Positions 18,882-27,829 of a stretch of DNA of 64,000 nt are shown piece after piece. The stretch spans positions 62,001 to 126,000 of the forward strand of contig NZ_NBBI01000004.1 of NCBI RefSeq assembly GCF_002197685.1, given 5' to 3'. Position 1 is the stretch's first letter; every line of letters begins with the position of its first letter. This DNA is from Sphingomonas dokdonensis (GTDB taxonomy: Bacteria > Pseudomonadota > Alphaproteobacteria > Sphingomonadales > Sphingomonadaceae). The translations under genes and the position numbers were made by a program. The notes below the pieces were generated by a model. The model was not told the origin of the DNA. It saw only the letters and a program-made list of their open reading frames with translations, and did no database searches.

Positions 18882-21800
18882 ATGCGTAAATCCTATCTGC
18901 TTGCCGCGTCTGCTATCGTGTCAGTGGCAGCAATGCCAGCCTATGCGCAAACGGGCGCGACAACCGTGGCACAGGATACCGCCCCTACGAATGGTCCGGG
19001 CCAGGAGGCGCCGAGTTCCGGCGCGTCGTCGGCGGGCGCCTATGGCGACATCGTCATCACGGCACAGCGCCAGTCGCAGCGACTGCAGGACGTGCCGATC
19101 GCCGTTTCGGCATTCACCGCGGAGAACCTCGAAAAGCAGCAGATCGTCAACCCCCTCGCCCTACAGCAGTCGCTGCCGAACGTCACCTTCACCAAGGGGC
19201 AGTTCGCGACCAACACCTTTACCATTCGCGGCATCGGCGACCTTTGCGTCGGCGTGACCTGCGACTCCGCCACGGGCATCGCGCTGAACGAGCAGCCGGT
19301 CGGCGGCCGCATCCTGGAAGGCGAATTCTACGACATCGAGCGGATCGAGGTGCTGCGCGGCCCGCAAGGCACCTTGTTCGGCCGTAACGCGACTTCGGGC
19401 GTGGTGAACATCATCACTGCCAAGCCGGACCTTTCGGCCATCCGCGCCGCCGGCGAGTTCGAATACGGCAATTACGATTCGAAGCGCGTGAAAGGCATGA
19501 TCAACGTGCCGATCGGCGACACGATCGGTGTGCGCGTCGCAGGTTATTACCTGAACCGCGACGGTTATATCAAAAACACGTTCAACAACTCGCGCTTCGA
19601 TGGCCGTGATATGTATTCGGTGCGTGGCACCCTGTCGTGGGAACCCTCGCCCGATACCCGCTTTGATTTCATCGCGCAGTACAGCCGCGAAGACGACGAC
19701 CGATCGCGCCTGCAGAAGCAATTGTGCGACCGCGACGCGACCGGCATCCTCGGCTGTCTGCCGACGCGCCGTGCATTCGGCACCACCAACGCCAACTCGA
19801 CCCTCGGCGGTGCCACCGAGTCCGTGCAGGGCCTGCCGATCTTCCTCGCGGATGCCTCCGTTGCGCTTGCCACCAGCAATCCCGCCTATGTGCCGACGTT
19901 CCTCGCGACGCTGGCCGGCACGCGGCCGCTGCTGGCGCCATTCGGCCTCGGCAGCATCGGCAGCCCCGGCCGCGCGGCGACACCGGACGCCTTTGCAAAT
20001 GCCGTCAATCCGCGCGATCTGCGCACGGTGACCGCGGACTATACGCCGACGTGGAAGACCGAGGATCAGATCTACACCCTCAAGGGCTATCACAATTTCG
20101 GCGACATCGCGGTCAGCCTGACGGCGGGCCATACCCGCAGCACGCTCAATGCAACGTCGGATTATAACCTGCTGGTCAGCGGCCAGGGCGCAAGTGCTCC
20201 GGGCTTCGCCACGCTGGAGGCCGTCGGCAATCCTGCGTCGCCGGCCTACAATCCGCTGTTCGCCGGCCTGCGGAACGCGCTAATCCCCAACGGCCCGCAA
20301 GGCGGCGTGTGCCAGTCCAACGGCGGCCCGAACGGCGTTGGCGTATATGGCGGGGAGACGATCGGCTGTTTCCAGCAGAGCCTGGACTTTGACCGCTCCA
20401 CCTCGCGCACCAAGGCGTGGGTTGGCGAAGTGCACGTCGACAGCTCGTTCGACGGCATGTTCAACTTCCTGCTCGGCGGTATCTACACCAAGGCGACCGC
20501 GCGCGACGTCGACTATTTCGTGAACAATATCGGCCTCGATTACCTCTCCGGCCTGGTAGGCACGATTTCGGGCGCTGGCGCCGGACGGACCACCAGCTCG
20601 TTCCTTGCCTCGCCGTTCTTCCGCAGCAATTCGGACAAGTTCACGCTGAACTCGTTCGGCATCTTCGGCGAAGCCTATTTCGAGTTTAACGATCAGCTCA
20701 AGCTGACGCTCGGCGCACGCTATAATGACGACAAGAAGTTCGTCCGCGCTCGCACCACCTTTGCCAATGCGCTGCTGCCGATCGGCACGACCGACGCGCG
20801 GCCTGCCTTCAACAGCGGCCCCGACTTCGACGCGACGCAGCCGGGCGCGCAGCCGTTCGCAGAATCGCGCGTGCATTATTCGCGGGTTACGGGGCGCGCG
20901 GTGCTCGATTATCAGATCACGCCCGACAATCTGATCTATGCGTCTTACTCGCGCGGGTACAAATCGGGCGGCATCAACCCGCCGCTGTCGCCGCTGTTCG
21001 CGGTGCCGACCACGTTCCGCCCGGAAACGGTCGACTCGTTCGAAATCGGCAGCAAGAACACCTTCGGCAATGGCGCGCTGCGCCTGAACGTCACCGGCTT
21101 TTACTATAAGTACAAGGATCTGCAGCTTACCCGCATCGTCGCCCGCACGTCGGTGAACGACAACATCAGCGCCAACATCTACGGCGTGGAAGCGGAAGCG
21201 GTGATCAGCCCGACCCCGGCGCTCGTGATCAACGCCAATGTGAGCTACCTGAAGACCGAAGTGGCGCAGGACCGCCTGCTGACCAACCCGCGTGACGTGT
21301 CTGGCGGCCGTGCCGATGCGGTGATTATCAAGGATCTGGCCGGCGCGTACAATTGCGCCGTCCTGCCGACTTCGGGTGGTGCGGCCGCAGCACGCGGCTT
21401 CGTGGATGCCAGCAATGCCCTGCTCGGCCTGAACGGCTCGGTCCCGCTGCTCGCCAACGGCACCTATGGCGCGTTCAGTGCCTGCAAGTTCCTGCAGGCG
21501 CAGCAGATCGCCACCAACGCGCCGGTTTCGGTGTTGCTGGACGGCAATCCGGTGAACGTACGCGGCAACCGCCTGCCCAACAGCCCGACGTACAAATGGG
21601 CGGTGGGTGCGCAATATACGTTCGACATCGGCGAATGGACCCTCGTGCCGCGCGCCGACCTGAACTACACGGGCGAGCAGTTCGGCACGATCTTCAACCT
21701 CAATCCGATCGACCGGATCGAAGGGTATGAAGTGGTGAACGCGCAGGTCCAGCTGAACGGCCCGGACGATCGCTTCTACGTTCGCGCCTTTGTCAGCAAC

Positions 21801-21920
21801 CTGACCGCCAACAACGCCATCACCGGCCTGTTCGTGACCGACCAGTCGTCCGGCCTGTTCACCAACGTGTTCACGGTGGAACCGCGGCGGTACGGCCTGG
21901 CCGCCGGCTTCAAGTTCTGA
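18882..21920 (+). CDS. TonB-dependent outer membrane receptor
   Basis: A 1012-residue receptor. It has a signal peptide (cleavage about AYAQ-T, residue 23), a TonB box-like DIVITAQRQ near residue 50, a plug domain (DVPIAVSAF through RNATSGVVNIITAKP) and a long beta-barrel ending in a terminal Phe (GLAAGFKF). It resembles the large sphingomonad receptor family with DVPIAVSAF-type plugs, often linked to siderophores, sugars or aromatics, but no adjacent enzyme points to a substrate. Four Cys form two close pairs in extracellular-loop-like regions (CDRDATGILGC, CVGVTC). A two-hairpin terminator region follows. Confidence 0.93.
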   Translation: MRKSYLLAASAIVSVAAMPAYAQTGATTVAQDTAPTNGPGQEAPSSGASSAGAYGDIVITAQRQSQRLQDVPIAVSAFTAENLEKQQIVNPLALQQSLPNVTFTKGQFATNTFTIRGIGDLCVGVTCDSATGIALNEQPVGGRILEGEFYDIERIEVLRGPQGTLFGRNATSGVVNIITAKPDLSAIRAAGEFEYGNYDSKRVKGMINVPIGDTIGVRVAGYYLNRDGYIKNTFNNSRFDGRDMYSVRGTLSWEPSPDTRFDFIAQYSREDDDRSRLQKQLCDRDATGILGCLPTRRAFGTTNANSTLGGATESVQGLPIFLADASVALATSNPAYVPTFLATLAGTRPLLAPFGLGSIGSPGRAATPDAFANAVNPRDLRTVTADYTPTWKTEDQIYTLKGYHNFGDIAVSLTAGHTRSTLNATSDYNLLVSGQGASAPGFATLEAVGNPASPAYNPLFAGLRNALIPNGPQGGVCQSNGGPNGVGVYGGETIGCFQQSLDFDRSTSRTKAWVGEVHVDSSFDGMFNFLLGGIYTKATARDVDYFVNNIGLDYLSGLVGTISGAGAGRTTSSFLASPFFRSNSDKFTLNSFGIFGEAYFEFNDQLKLTLGARYNDDKKFVRARTTFANALLPIGTTDARPAFNSGPDFDATQPGAQPFAESRVHYSRVTGRAVLDYQITPDNLIYASYSRGYKSGGINPPLSPLFAVPTTFRPETVDSFEIGSKNTFGNGALRLNVTGFYYKYKDLQLTRIVARTSVNDNISANIYGVEAEAVISPTPALVINANVSYLKTEVAQDRLLTNPRDVSGGRADAVIIKDLAGAYNCAVLPTSGGAAAARGFVDASNALLGLNGSVPLLANGTYGAFSACKFLQAQQIATNAPVSVLLDGNPVNVRGNRLPNSPTYKWAVGAQYTFDIGEWTLVPRADLNYTGEQFGTIFNLNPIDRIEGYEVVNAQVQLNGPDDRFYVRAFVSNLTANNAITGLFVTDQSSGLFTNVFTVEPRRYGLAAGFKF

Positions 21921-21931
21921 GGCGCGCCTTG

Positions 21932-21955
21932 TCCGGTGGGCGGCGCCCCACCGGA
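21932..21955 (+). terminator. First hairpin after the TonB receptor
   Basis: TCCGGTGGG and CCCACCGGA form a perfect nine-base-pair stem with a six-base loop 11 bases after the stop. It has no U-run of its own and stands directly before a better terminator. Confidence 0.5.
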
Positions 21956-21974
21956 TGAGGATCGATCGACCCCT

Positions 21975-22003
21975 GGCGGGCCTTCGGGTCCGCCATTTTG
22001 TTT
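21975..22003 (+). terminator. Intrinsic terminator of the TonB receptor
   Basis: GGCGGGCC-TTCG-GGTCCGCC (one G-U pair) with a stable UUCG tetraloop is followed by ATTTTGTTT. The T-run touches the stop codon of the convergent fghA gene. Confidence 0.8.
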
Positions 22004-22832
22004 ACAGGCGTGCGGCCGCCCAGGCGATGTGATCGCTCATGAAGGTCGACACGAAATGGTAGCTGTGATCGTAGCCGGGCTGCATGCGCAGCGTCAGATC
22101 GATGCCGGCATCGGCACAGGCACGTTCCAGCAGCGCGGGCTTCAATTGCCCCTCGAGAAAGCCGTCCGCCGCGCCCTGGTCCACCAGCAGATTGTCCAGC
22201 CGCGCGCCGTCGCGGATCAGCGCGCAGGCGTCATAGTCAGCCCAGGCGGCGCGGTCTGCGCCAAGGTAGCCGCTCAGCGCCTTCTCACCCCACGGGCAGG
22301 ACAGCGGCGACGCAATCGGCGCAAAGGCCGACACGCTCTTGAACCGGCCGGGATTGCGCAGGGCAATGGTAAGCGCGCCATGGCCGCCCATCGAGTGCCC
22401 GGTGATGCCCTGGCGCGTCATGTCGACCATCGGAAACTCGCTGGCGATCACACCCGGCAGTTCATCCTCGACATAGCTGCGCATGCGGAAGTTCGCCGCC
22501 CACGGCTCCTCGGTGGCATCGACATAGAAGCCGGCGCCCTGCCCGAACGCCCAATCCTCATCGTCCGGAACGCCCGAACCGCGCGGGCTGGTGTCCGGTG
22601 CGACGAAGACGATGCCGTGCTCGGCACAGGCACGGCGATACTCACCCTTGTCGGTGACATTGGCATGCGTGCAGGTGAGCCCTGACAGATACCACAGGAC
22701 GGGCAGCCGCTGGTCGGCGGCATGTGGCGGCACATAGACGGAAAAGGTCATGTCGGTGCCGGTGACGGCTGAGGCGTGGCGGTAAACGCCCTGAGTGCCG
22801 CCAAAGGCGCGAGCTTCGCTAAGCGTTTCCAT
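22002..22832 (-). CDS. fghA: S-formylglutathione hydrolase
   Basis: Esterase-D-type alpha/beta hydrolase of 276 residues that releases formate from S-formylglutathione in formaldehyde detoxification. It has VLWYLSGLTCTHAN near the N-terminus, the nucleophile elbow GHSMGGHGAL, and the catalytic His in YDHSYHF near the end. ATG at 22832 is preferred (GGAG upstream; METLSEARAFGG is typical). The partner glutathione-dependent formaldehyde dehydrogenase is not in this window, so the gene stands alone here. Confidence 0.95.
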   Translation of the reverse strand: METLSEARAFGGTQGVYRHASAVTGTDMTFSVYVPPHAADQRLPVLWYLSGLTCTHANVTDKGEYRRACAEHGIVFVAPDTSPRGSGVPDDEDWAFGQGAGFYVDATEEPWAANFRMRSYVEDELPGVIASEFPMVDMTRQGITGHSMGGHGALTIALRNPGRFKSVSAFAPIASPLSCPWGEKALSGYLGADRAAWADYDACALIRDGARLDNLLVDQGAADGFLEGQLKPALLERACADAGIDLTLRMQPGYDHSYHFVSTFMSDHIAWAAARL

Positions 22833-22971
22833 GCATTCTCCGCTGATGTTCGATCGCGCGGCCCTTAGCGCGACGTAACTGGCCGCGCCAAACCTGCTCC
22901 TGATGTGAATGTCCGACGATGAAGGGCCGTTCCCGGCAGCGCGCCAAGCAGCAGCGCCGCTCGCCAATGGG

Positions 22972-23048
22972 TGGTGCCCCCGGCGAGATTCGAACTCACG
23001 ACCTGCGGTTTAGGAAACCGTCGCTCTATCCTGCTGAGCTACGGGGGC
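22972..23048 (-). tRNA. tRNA-Arg (anticodon CCT)
   Basis: A 77-base cloverleaf: acceptor GCCCCCG pairs with CGGGGGC, the D-arm has GCTC/GAGC, anticodon loop TTCCTAA gives CCT (reads AGG), and the T-arm has GTTCGAATC. The 3' CCA is encoded. The base pair at the top of the anticodon stem is an A-C mismatch. Confidence 0.95.
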
Positions 23049-23114
23049 AACGGCGTCTTGCTACGGCCGGCACGCCAGCCGGTCAATGCGGTCGGTTAGC
23101 GTCGACCGCTCGCC

Positions 23115-23543
23115 TCAGTTTGCCTGTTCGGGCGGCAGCACCGGGAGCAGCAAGGGCGCGACCGACACGCCCTCGTCGATCAGCGCCTTGGCTTCCTCGA
23201 CGGTCGCCTGTCCGTGGATCGGGGCCTGCTCCTGCTCGCCAAGATGCATCGCCCGCGCCTCGGTCGCGAAGCTCTGGCCGACCCAGCGTGATCCCTCCAG
23301 CGCGCGCTGCTGCGCGTTGGCCAGCGCCCGCAACATCTCCTTCATGGCGATGGGCGTCGACGCCGGTCCTGCGTTGCCCTTCGGCGCGACATTCGGCGCC
23401 ATGACGGCCTTCTCGACTTTGGTATCGGCGCAAAGCGGACATGAGACGAGCGAGCGATCCCGCTGATCCTCATAGGCCGCGGAAGATGCGAACCATGCCT
23501 CGAACACATGGCCTTGGCTGCACCGCAGATCGAAGACGATCAT
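23115..23543 (-). CDS. DUF1178 family protein
   Basis: A 142-residue conserved protein of unknown function. It begins MIVFDLRCSQGHVFEAWF and has a CPLC pair, so together with the first Cys-Gly-His it looks like a small zinc ribbon. The middle has a helical AMKEMLRALANAQQRAL segment and a later WVGQSFATEARAMHLGE segment that is the family signature. Its start overlaps the nitrilase stop by four bases; it is the last gene of the comF-grxC-nitrilase operon, a partnership common in alphaproteobacteria. Confidence 0.88.
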   Translation of the reverse strand: MIVFDLRCSQGHVFEAWFASSAAYEDQRDRSLVSCPLCADTKVEKAVMAPNVAPKGNAGPASTPIAMKEMLRALANAQQRALEGSRWVGQSFATEARAMHLGEQEQAPIHGQATVEEAKALIDEGVSVAPLLLPVLPPEQAN

Positions 23544-24364
23544 GGTGCGATCACGACGGGCGAGATCGGACGGCGGTGATCGATCACCGGAATACGCTGG
23601 CGCACCTCCGCCACCCTTGCCGCGTCGAGATCGACCAGGCGCAAGCCGACGCTATCCTGAAGGTCGGCCAGCACCTCGCCCCAGGGGTCGATCGCCAGCG
23701 AATGACCGAACGTCTCGCGACCGTCTTGGTGCGCGCCGCATTGCGCGGCGGCGATCACGAAGGCGGCGTTCTCGATCGCGCGCGCCCGGAGCAACACATG
23801 CCAGTGCGCCGCCCCCGTCGGGCGGGTGAAGGCGGCCGGCACGGCAAGGACGGTGGCACCGGCGTCGCTCAGCGCGCGATAAAGATCCGGAAAACGCAGA
23901 TCGTAGCAGATCGACAGACCAAGCCGACCGACCGGCGTATCCACCACCACCGCCGTATCGCCGGCGGCATAAGCGGCGGACTCGCGCCAGCTTTCACCTG
24001 TCGGCAGATCGACGTCGAACAGATGGATCTTGTCGTAGCGCGCTCGGATCGCGCCGCCGGCGTCGATCACAAAACCGCGATTGACGAGGCGCGCGTCCTC
24101 GCCGCGCAGCGCCAGGCTGCCGAGGTGCACCCAAACGCCGAATTTCGCCGCCGCCTCGCGAACGGCGCCGAGCACGCGATCATCGGCTTGGGCGACAATC
24201 GACGATGCCGCGCGTGCGCGGTCACGATCGAGCAAGCCCGACATTTCCGGCGTGAACAGCATCGTCGCGCCCTCGCCGGCCGCCGCCTCGATCGCGCGGG
24301 TCAGGGTCGCTGCATTGACCGCGGGATCGATCCCGCTGGACATCTGCAGGAGCGCGGCCCTCAT
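23540..24364 (-). CDS. Carbon-nitrogen hydrolase (Nit-type)
   Basis: Nitrilase-superfamily amidase of 274 residues with the Glu-Lys-Cys triad: Glu40 (FTPEMSG), Lys in ARYDKIHLFDVD (about 113) and Cys in LSICYDLRFP (about 152). The KIHLFDVD and CYDLRFP segments are closest to the Nit1/Nit2 omega-amidase or deaminated-glutathione amidase branch. It overlaps grxC and the DUF1178 gene by four bases each, so translation is coupled; the glutaredoxin neighbour agrees with a role in repair of glutathione damage, which is an inference. Confidence 0.88.
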   Translation of the reverse strand: MRAALLQMSSGIDPAVNAATLTRAIEAAAGEGATMLFTPEMSGLLDRDRARAASSIVAQADDRVLGAVREAAAKFGVWVHLGSLALRGEDARLVNRGFVIDAGGAIRARYDKIHLFDVDLPTGESWRESAAYAAGDTAVVVDTPVGRLGLSICYDLRFPDLYRALSDAGATVLAVPAAFTRPTGAAHWHVLLRARAIENAAFVIAAAQCGAHQDGRETFGHSLAIDPWGEVLADLQDSVGLRLVDLDAARVAEVRQRIPVIDHRRPISPVVIAP

Positions 24365-24624
24365 GGTGCGTCGGCGAGCATCGCGTCTAGACGACCGGCG
24401 CGCTCAAGCTCGGCAAGGTCATCCGAACCGCCGACGTGCCGACCGTTGATGAAGATTTGCGGCACCGTTGTGCGTCCGCCAGCGCGATCAATCATCTCGC
24501 CGCGCTTGGCGCCGCCGAGCGTGATGTCGAACTCGGTCGGCTCGACGCCCTTGCTGGCGAGCAACTGCTTTGCGCGCACGCAATAAGGGCACCACGCCTT
24601 TGTGTAGATTTCTACCTGGGCCAT
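24361..24624 (-). CDS. grxC: Glutaredoxin 3
   Basis: An 87-residue dithiol glutaredoxin with CPYC active site at about residues 11-14 (YTKAWCPYCVRAK), TVPQIFING (cis-Pro) and HVGGSDDL (glutathione site). It reduces disulfides and glutathione mixed disulfides in the cytoplasm. ATG at 24624 is favoured over the longer frame because it begins the first strand. It overlaps the nitrilase gene and lies 31 bases after comF. Confidence 0.95.
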   Translation of the reverse strand: MAQVEIYTKAWCPYCVRAKQLLASKGVEPTEFDITLGGAKRGEMIDRAGGRTTVPQIFINGRHVGGSDDLAELERAGRLDAMLADAP

Positions 24625-24655
24625 GATGACGACGTGTGGTCGCGGGCCGCGATTG

Positions 24656-25381
24656 TCAATCTGGCGCCGCATCGATCACCCGCGCCCAGCACAGGACGGA
24701 CACCGTCGCCGCGCCCGATCGGCAAAGCGTGTCGATACAGGCGTCGGTCGTGGCGCCGCTGGTATAAACGTCGTCAACGAGGACGACGTGGCGACCGGCG
24801 ATAGCCGGCCGATCTTGCGCGGCGATGGCAAAGGCCCCTTTCACCGCGCGCCGCCGCGCCGCGCCGTTCATGTTCTGCAAGGCGGGGGTGTGCCGCGTCC
24901 TGATCAACACGCCGCCGGCCGCGCTTATGCCGCTCTGCGCAGCGAGGGCAGCAGCGATCAGCCCAGCCTGGTTGTACCCGCGTCGCCAGATCCGCCAACG
25001 GTGCAGCGGAACGGGGATCAGGAGATCGGCGTCGGGCGGCAGGTGACGCAGCATGTGCCGCGCCGCCGTTTGCGCAAGCGCGGCACGCCCGCCGTATTTC
25101 AGGCGAAGCGCGAGCGAGCGAGCCACCGGGCCGTACGCAACCGCAGCATGCACGCCGGCATGTTTTGGCGGCTGGGCGAGGCAGGTGGCACAGCATGCGC
25201 CGGCGCCCTGATCCTGATCGAACGGCAGATGACAGGCCGCGCACCACGGCGGGCCGAGGAAGCGCAACGAGCCCCAGCAGGTGGCGCAGAAGCGGTGATC
25301 GTCATCGGCGATCGCGCCGCATCCCGCGCAGCGCGGCGGCAGGGCTAGGGCGAGAGCCGATCGAAGAAACGCGCGGAGCAT
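24656..25381 (-). CDS. comF: ComF family double zinc ribbon / phosphoribosyltransferase
   Basis: A 241-residue ComF-type protein. Two Cys pairs (CAGC...CATC) and two more (CAAC...CATC) form the N-terminal zinc ribbons, and VLVDDVYTSGAT is the PRPP-binding loop of a type I phosphoribosyltransferase. Homologues act in DNA uptake in naturally competent bacteria, but in alphaproteobacteria the gene is usually annotated from homology only. The start is uncertain: ATG 25381 begins the conserved region, and 12 further codons are open upstream. Confidence 0.88.
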   Translation of the reverse strand: MLRAFLRSALALALPPRCAGCGAIADDDHRFCATCWGSLRFLGPPWCAACHLPFDQDQGAGACCATCLAQPPKHAGVHAAVAYGPVARSLALRLKYGGRAALAQTAARHMLRHLPPDADLLIPVPLHRWRIWRRGYNQAGLIAAALAAQSGISAAGGVLIRTRHTPALQNMNGAARRRAVKGAFAIAAQDRPAIAGRHVVLVDDVYTSGATTDACIDTLCRSGAATVSVLCWARVIDAAPD

Positions 25382-25428
25382 CGCCGAACTTGTCGCGAGC
25401 GAATGATCTGCGCACAAGGCCCCCCCAT

Positions 25429-26265
25429 ATGAGCGCTTCTGAAATCTTTGACCGAACCGCCCGCCGCCATCGCCGCGATCGGGCGGCGGCCGACTTCGCC
25501 GCCCACGACTTCATTCGCACCACGATGCTGGACGGGATTGCCGAGCGGCTGACGAGCGTGAAGCGGACGTTCACCGACGTGCTGGACCTCGGCAGTTTCG
25601 ATGGACGCTTCACGGCGCCGCCGGGTGCAAGGCTCGCGCGGATCGACGCAGGCTTCTCCTTCGCGCGCCAGAGCGGCGGCGTGCAGGCGGACGAGGATCG
25701 CCTGCCCTTTGCCGACGCCTCATTCGACCTGGTCGTGTCGGCCGGCGTGCTGGATCAGGTCAACGATGTACCCGGGGCGCTCTCGCTTGCCCGGCGCGTG
25801 CTGCGGCCGGATGGTCTGTTTCTCGGCGCCTTTCTCGGCGGCAGCTCGCTTTCGACGCTGCGCAGCGCGGTGCGCGCCGCGGAGGGTGATCGCCCAGTGG
25901 CGCGTCTTCACCCGCAGATCGACGTGCGCTCGGCTGGCGATCTGTTGATGCGTGCAGGATTTGCGCTGCCCGTCGCCGACTCGGAGACGCTGCGTGTCCG
26001 GTACGGCGGGCTGGGCAAGCTGCTTGGCGATCTTCGCGGCATGGCGGCGACGAACCTGCTGGTCGATCGGCAAACGTTGCGCCGCGATACGCTCACGCGC
26101 GCGGCCGCTGCTTTCTCGGACGCCGCCGATCCGGACGGCCGCGTCGCCGAGCGGTTCGACATCATCTTCCTGACCGGTTGGGCGCCCTCGCCCGACCAGC
26201 CGTTGCCGGCCAAGCGGGGCAGCGGCACGGCATCGCTGGCAAACGCGCTGAAGCGCCCCGGCTGA
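25429..26265 (+). CDS. NDUFAF5-like SAM-dependent methyltransferase
   Basis: A 278-residue class I methyltransferase-fold protein. It starts with EIFDRTARRHRRDRAA, the element shared with mitochondrial NDUFAF5 and bacterial relatives; VLDLGSFDGRF is a weak SAM loop, and FDLVVSAGVLDQVNDVPGAL is the post-I/motif II region. Human NDUFAF5 hydroxylates an Arg of complex I subunit NDUFS7; whether the bacterial protein does so is not shown. It diverges from comF with a 47-base gap, an arrangement I recall from other alphaproteobacteria. The C-terminal tail after residue 255 is low-complexity. Confidence 0.82.
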   Translation: MSASEIFDRTARRHRRDRAAADFAAHDFIRTTMLDGIAERLTSVKRTFTDVLDLGSFDGRFTAPPGARLARIDAGFSFARQSGGVQADEDRLPFADASFDLVVSAGVLDQVNDVPGALSLARRVLRPDGLFLGAFLGGSSLSTLRSAVRAAEGDRPVARLHPQIDVRSAGDLLMRAGFALPVADSETLRVRYGGLGKLLGDLRGMAATNLLVDRQTLRRDTLTRAAAAFSDAADPDGRVAERFDIIFLTGWAPSPDQPLPAKRGSGTASLANALKRPG

Positions 26266-26268
26266 CCC

Positions 26269-26682
26269 TCAGCCCGCTGCCCGACGGTTGAGATCGTGTC
26301 CAAGCGCCAGGATCGCCACGCCGATGATGGTCCAGAGCGCCTCGCCGTCATGGGCGAGACCCGCGTCATGCGGCAACGACAAGGCGCCGGCCATCACACC
26401 AAGCCCGAGTGACCCAACAGACAGGGGCAGCAGATAGCCATGCTGCAACGCCCCGCGCCCCAGGCCAAACGCGCCGAGCGCAATGGCAATGGCAAGCCCG
26501 ACCTCGTGCACCAGCGGATCGACGAACAATCCGCCAAGCGCGGACAGCATCGCCAGCAGCATCGCACTGGCGACGCAATGCACCACGCATAGCCCCGATA
26601 CGATGATCGCCACCCGATCGAGCCGTGACGGCGAAGAAAGGAAAGCGGCGCTTGGCATCGGATCGGGAGATAGCGCCTTCAT
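26269..26682 (-). CDS. MerC-domain membrane protein
   Basis: A 137-residue protein with four hydrophobic segments. The start LDRVAIIVSGLCVVHCV carries the Cys and later Cys spacing of the MerC mercury-transport family, and a conserved His-rich loop follows. No mer resistance genes are near, so mercury transport is doubtful; such proteins are often found outside mer operons. A Zur-like semi-palindrome lies directly upstream of the ATG, which would fit a zinc-related role. A GTG two codons earlier is an alternative start. Confidence 0.8.
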   Translation of the reverse strand: MKALSPDPMPSAAFLSSPSRLDRVAIIVSGLCVVHCVASAMLLAMLSALGGLFVDPLVHEVGLAIAIALGAFGLGRGALQHGYLLPLSVGSLGLGVMAGALSLPHDAGLAHDGEALWTIIGVAILALGHDLNRRAAG

Positions 26683-26686
26683 CGGC

Positions 26687-26703
26687 ACGTTACAATATCA
26701 CAT
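26687..26703 (-). promoter_or_regulatory. Zur-box-like site before the MerC-type gene
   Basis: The 17 bases ACGTTACAATATCACAT agree at 14 positions with the form I remember for alphaproteobacterial Zur boxes (TGTTATAATATAACA core). The site lies five bases before the start, where a bound repressor would block ribosome access or the promoter. No zur gene is in the window. Confidence 0.35.
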
Positions 26704-26765
26704 GATGAACTTTTGTGCATGGGCCGCGCCATTGCCCCGATTGCGGCAGCACCCTAAAGAGCGCC

Positions 26766-27806
26766 ATGCTCAAGCCCAGCCCCGGCTTTCGCGTCTCTGC
26801 GCGCCCCTTAGTGATTGCCCGATGGTTATACGCCGTCGCCGCGCTGATCGTCCTGATGGTGGCGGTGGGCGGCATCACGCGCCTTACCGAATCGGGTCTG
26901 TCGATCACGCAGTGGAAGCCGCTGACCGGCATCATTCCGCCGCTTAACGACGCGCAATGGCAGGCCGAGTTCGCCAATTACCAGCGCATTCCCGAATATC
27001 AGCAGATCAACCAGGGGATGACGCTGAGCGGGTTCAAGGCGATCTTCTTCTGGGAATATGTCCATCGGCTGCTCGGCCGGGTGATCGGCATGGCCTTTGC
27101 GCTGCCGCTGCTCTGGTTCGCGGTGCGGCGCGCGATCCCCAAGGGTTTTGGCCCTCGCCTGCTCGCGCTGCTGGCGCTTGGCGGTTTGCAAGGCGCGATC
27201 GGCTGGTGGATGGTGGCGTCCGGGCTTTCCGTGCGTACGGACGTCAGTCACGTTCGGCTGGCGGTGCATCTGTCGACGGCGCTGGTGATCCTGGGCGGCA
27301 TCGTCTGGACCGCGCTGGATCTGCGCGATCTTGCGCATGATCCGCTGGCAAGGCCCGCACGACTGACGCCGGTAGCGGTGATCGCGCTGTTGTGCCTTGG
27401 CCTTCAGATCGTGCTGGGCGCCTTCACCGCCGGGCTGAACGCCGGCTACGCCTTCAGCAGCTGGCCGCTGATGGGCGACAGCTTCTTTCCCGGCGACGCG
27501 CCGATGATTGCGCCGGCGTGGAAAAACGTGGTCGACAATCCGGTGGTGGTGCAGTTCGTGCATCGCTGGTTCGCCTTTGCGGCGGCAATTGCCGTGGTAT
27601 GGCTCGCGATGTCCGCCCGCCGCGCCGGGGCGATGACGGCCTGGGGTGCGGTGATCCTGCTCGTCGGCTTGCAGATCGTGCTGGGCATCGCGACGCTGCT
27701 GACCGGCGTGGAGATCAGCATCGCGGTGGCGCACCAGGTAAACGCCGCCATGCTGCTGATCGCGGTGGTGACCGCCGCACACCGGGTCGGTCGGCAGACG
27801 GCCTGA
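26766..27806 (+). CDS. ctaA: Heme A synthase (COX15/CtaA)
   Basis: Membrane enzyme that oxidises the C8 methyl of heme O to give heme A for cytochrome aa3 oxidase. It has 346 residues with eight hydrophobic segments in two four-helix halves. Conserved pieces are GGITRLTESGLSITQWKPLTG, FFWEYVHRLLGR (heme-ligand His), VHLSTA, and FVHRWFAF plus VAHQVNAAM in the second half. ATG at 26766 is chosen; the frame is open back to 26715 but the extra codons do not look like CtaA. It diverges from the MerC-type gene. Confidence 0.95.
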   Translation: MLKPSPGFRVSARPLVIARWLYAVAALIVLMVAVGGITRLTESGLSITQWKPLTGIIPPLNDAQWQAEFANYQRIPEYQQINQGMTLSGFKAIFFWEYVHRLLGRVIGMAFALPLLWFAVRRAIPKGFGPRLLALLALGGLQGAIGWWMVASGLSVRTDVSHVRLAVHLSTALVILGGIVWTALDLRDLAHDPLARPARLTPVAVIALLCLGLQIVLGAFTAGLNAGYAFSSWPLMGDSFFPGDAPMIAPAWKNVVDNPVVVQFVHRWFAFAAAIAVVWLAMSARRAGAMTAWGAVILLVGLQIVLGIATLLTGVEISIAVAHQVNAAMLLIAVVTAAHRVGRQTA

Positions 27807-27829
27807 CGACACAGGCCGAGCGACGCGGC

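Noticed and set aside
26715..26765. N-terminal extension of CtaA with a CPDC pair, and a 12-codon ORF in another frame
   Set aside because: The extra residues are not part of CtaA as known, ATG 26766 starts the conserved region, and the Cys pair can arise by chance in 17 codons.
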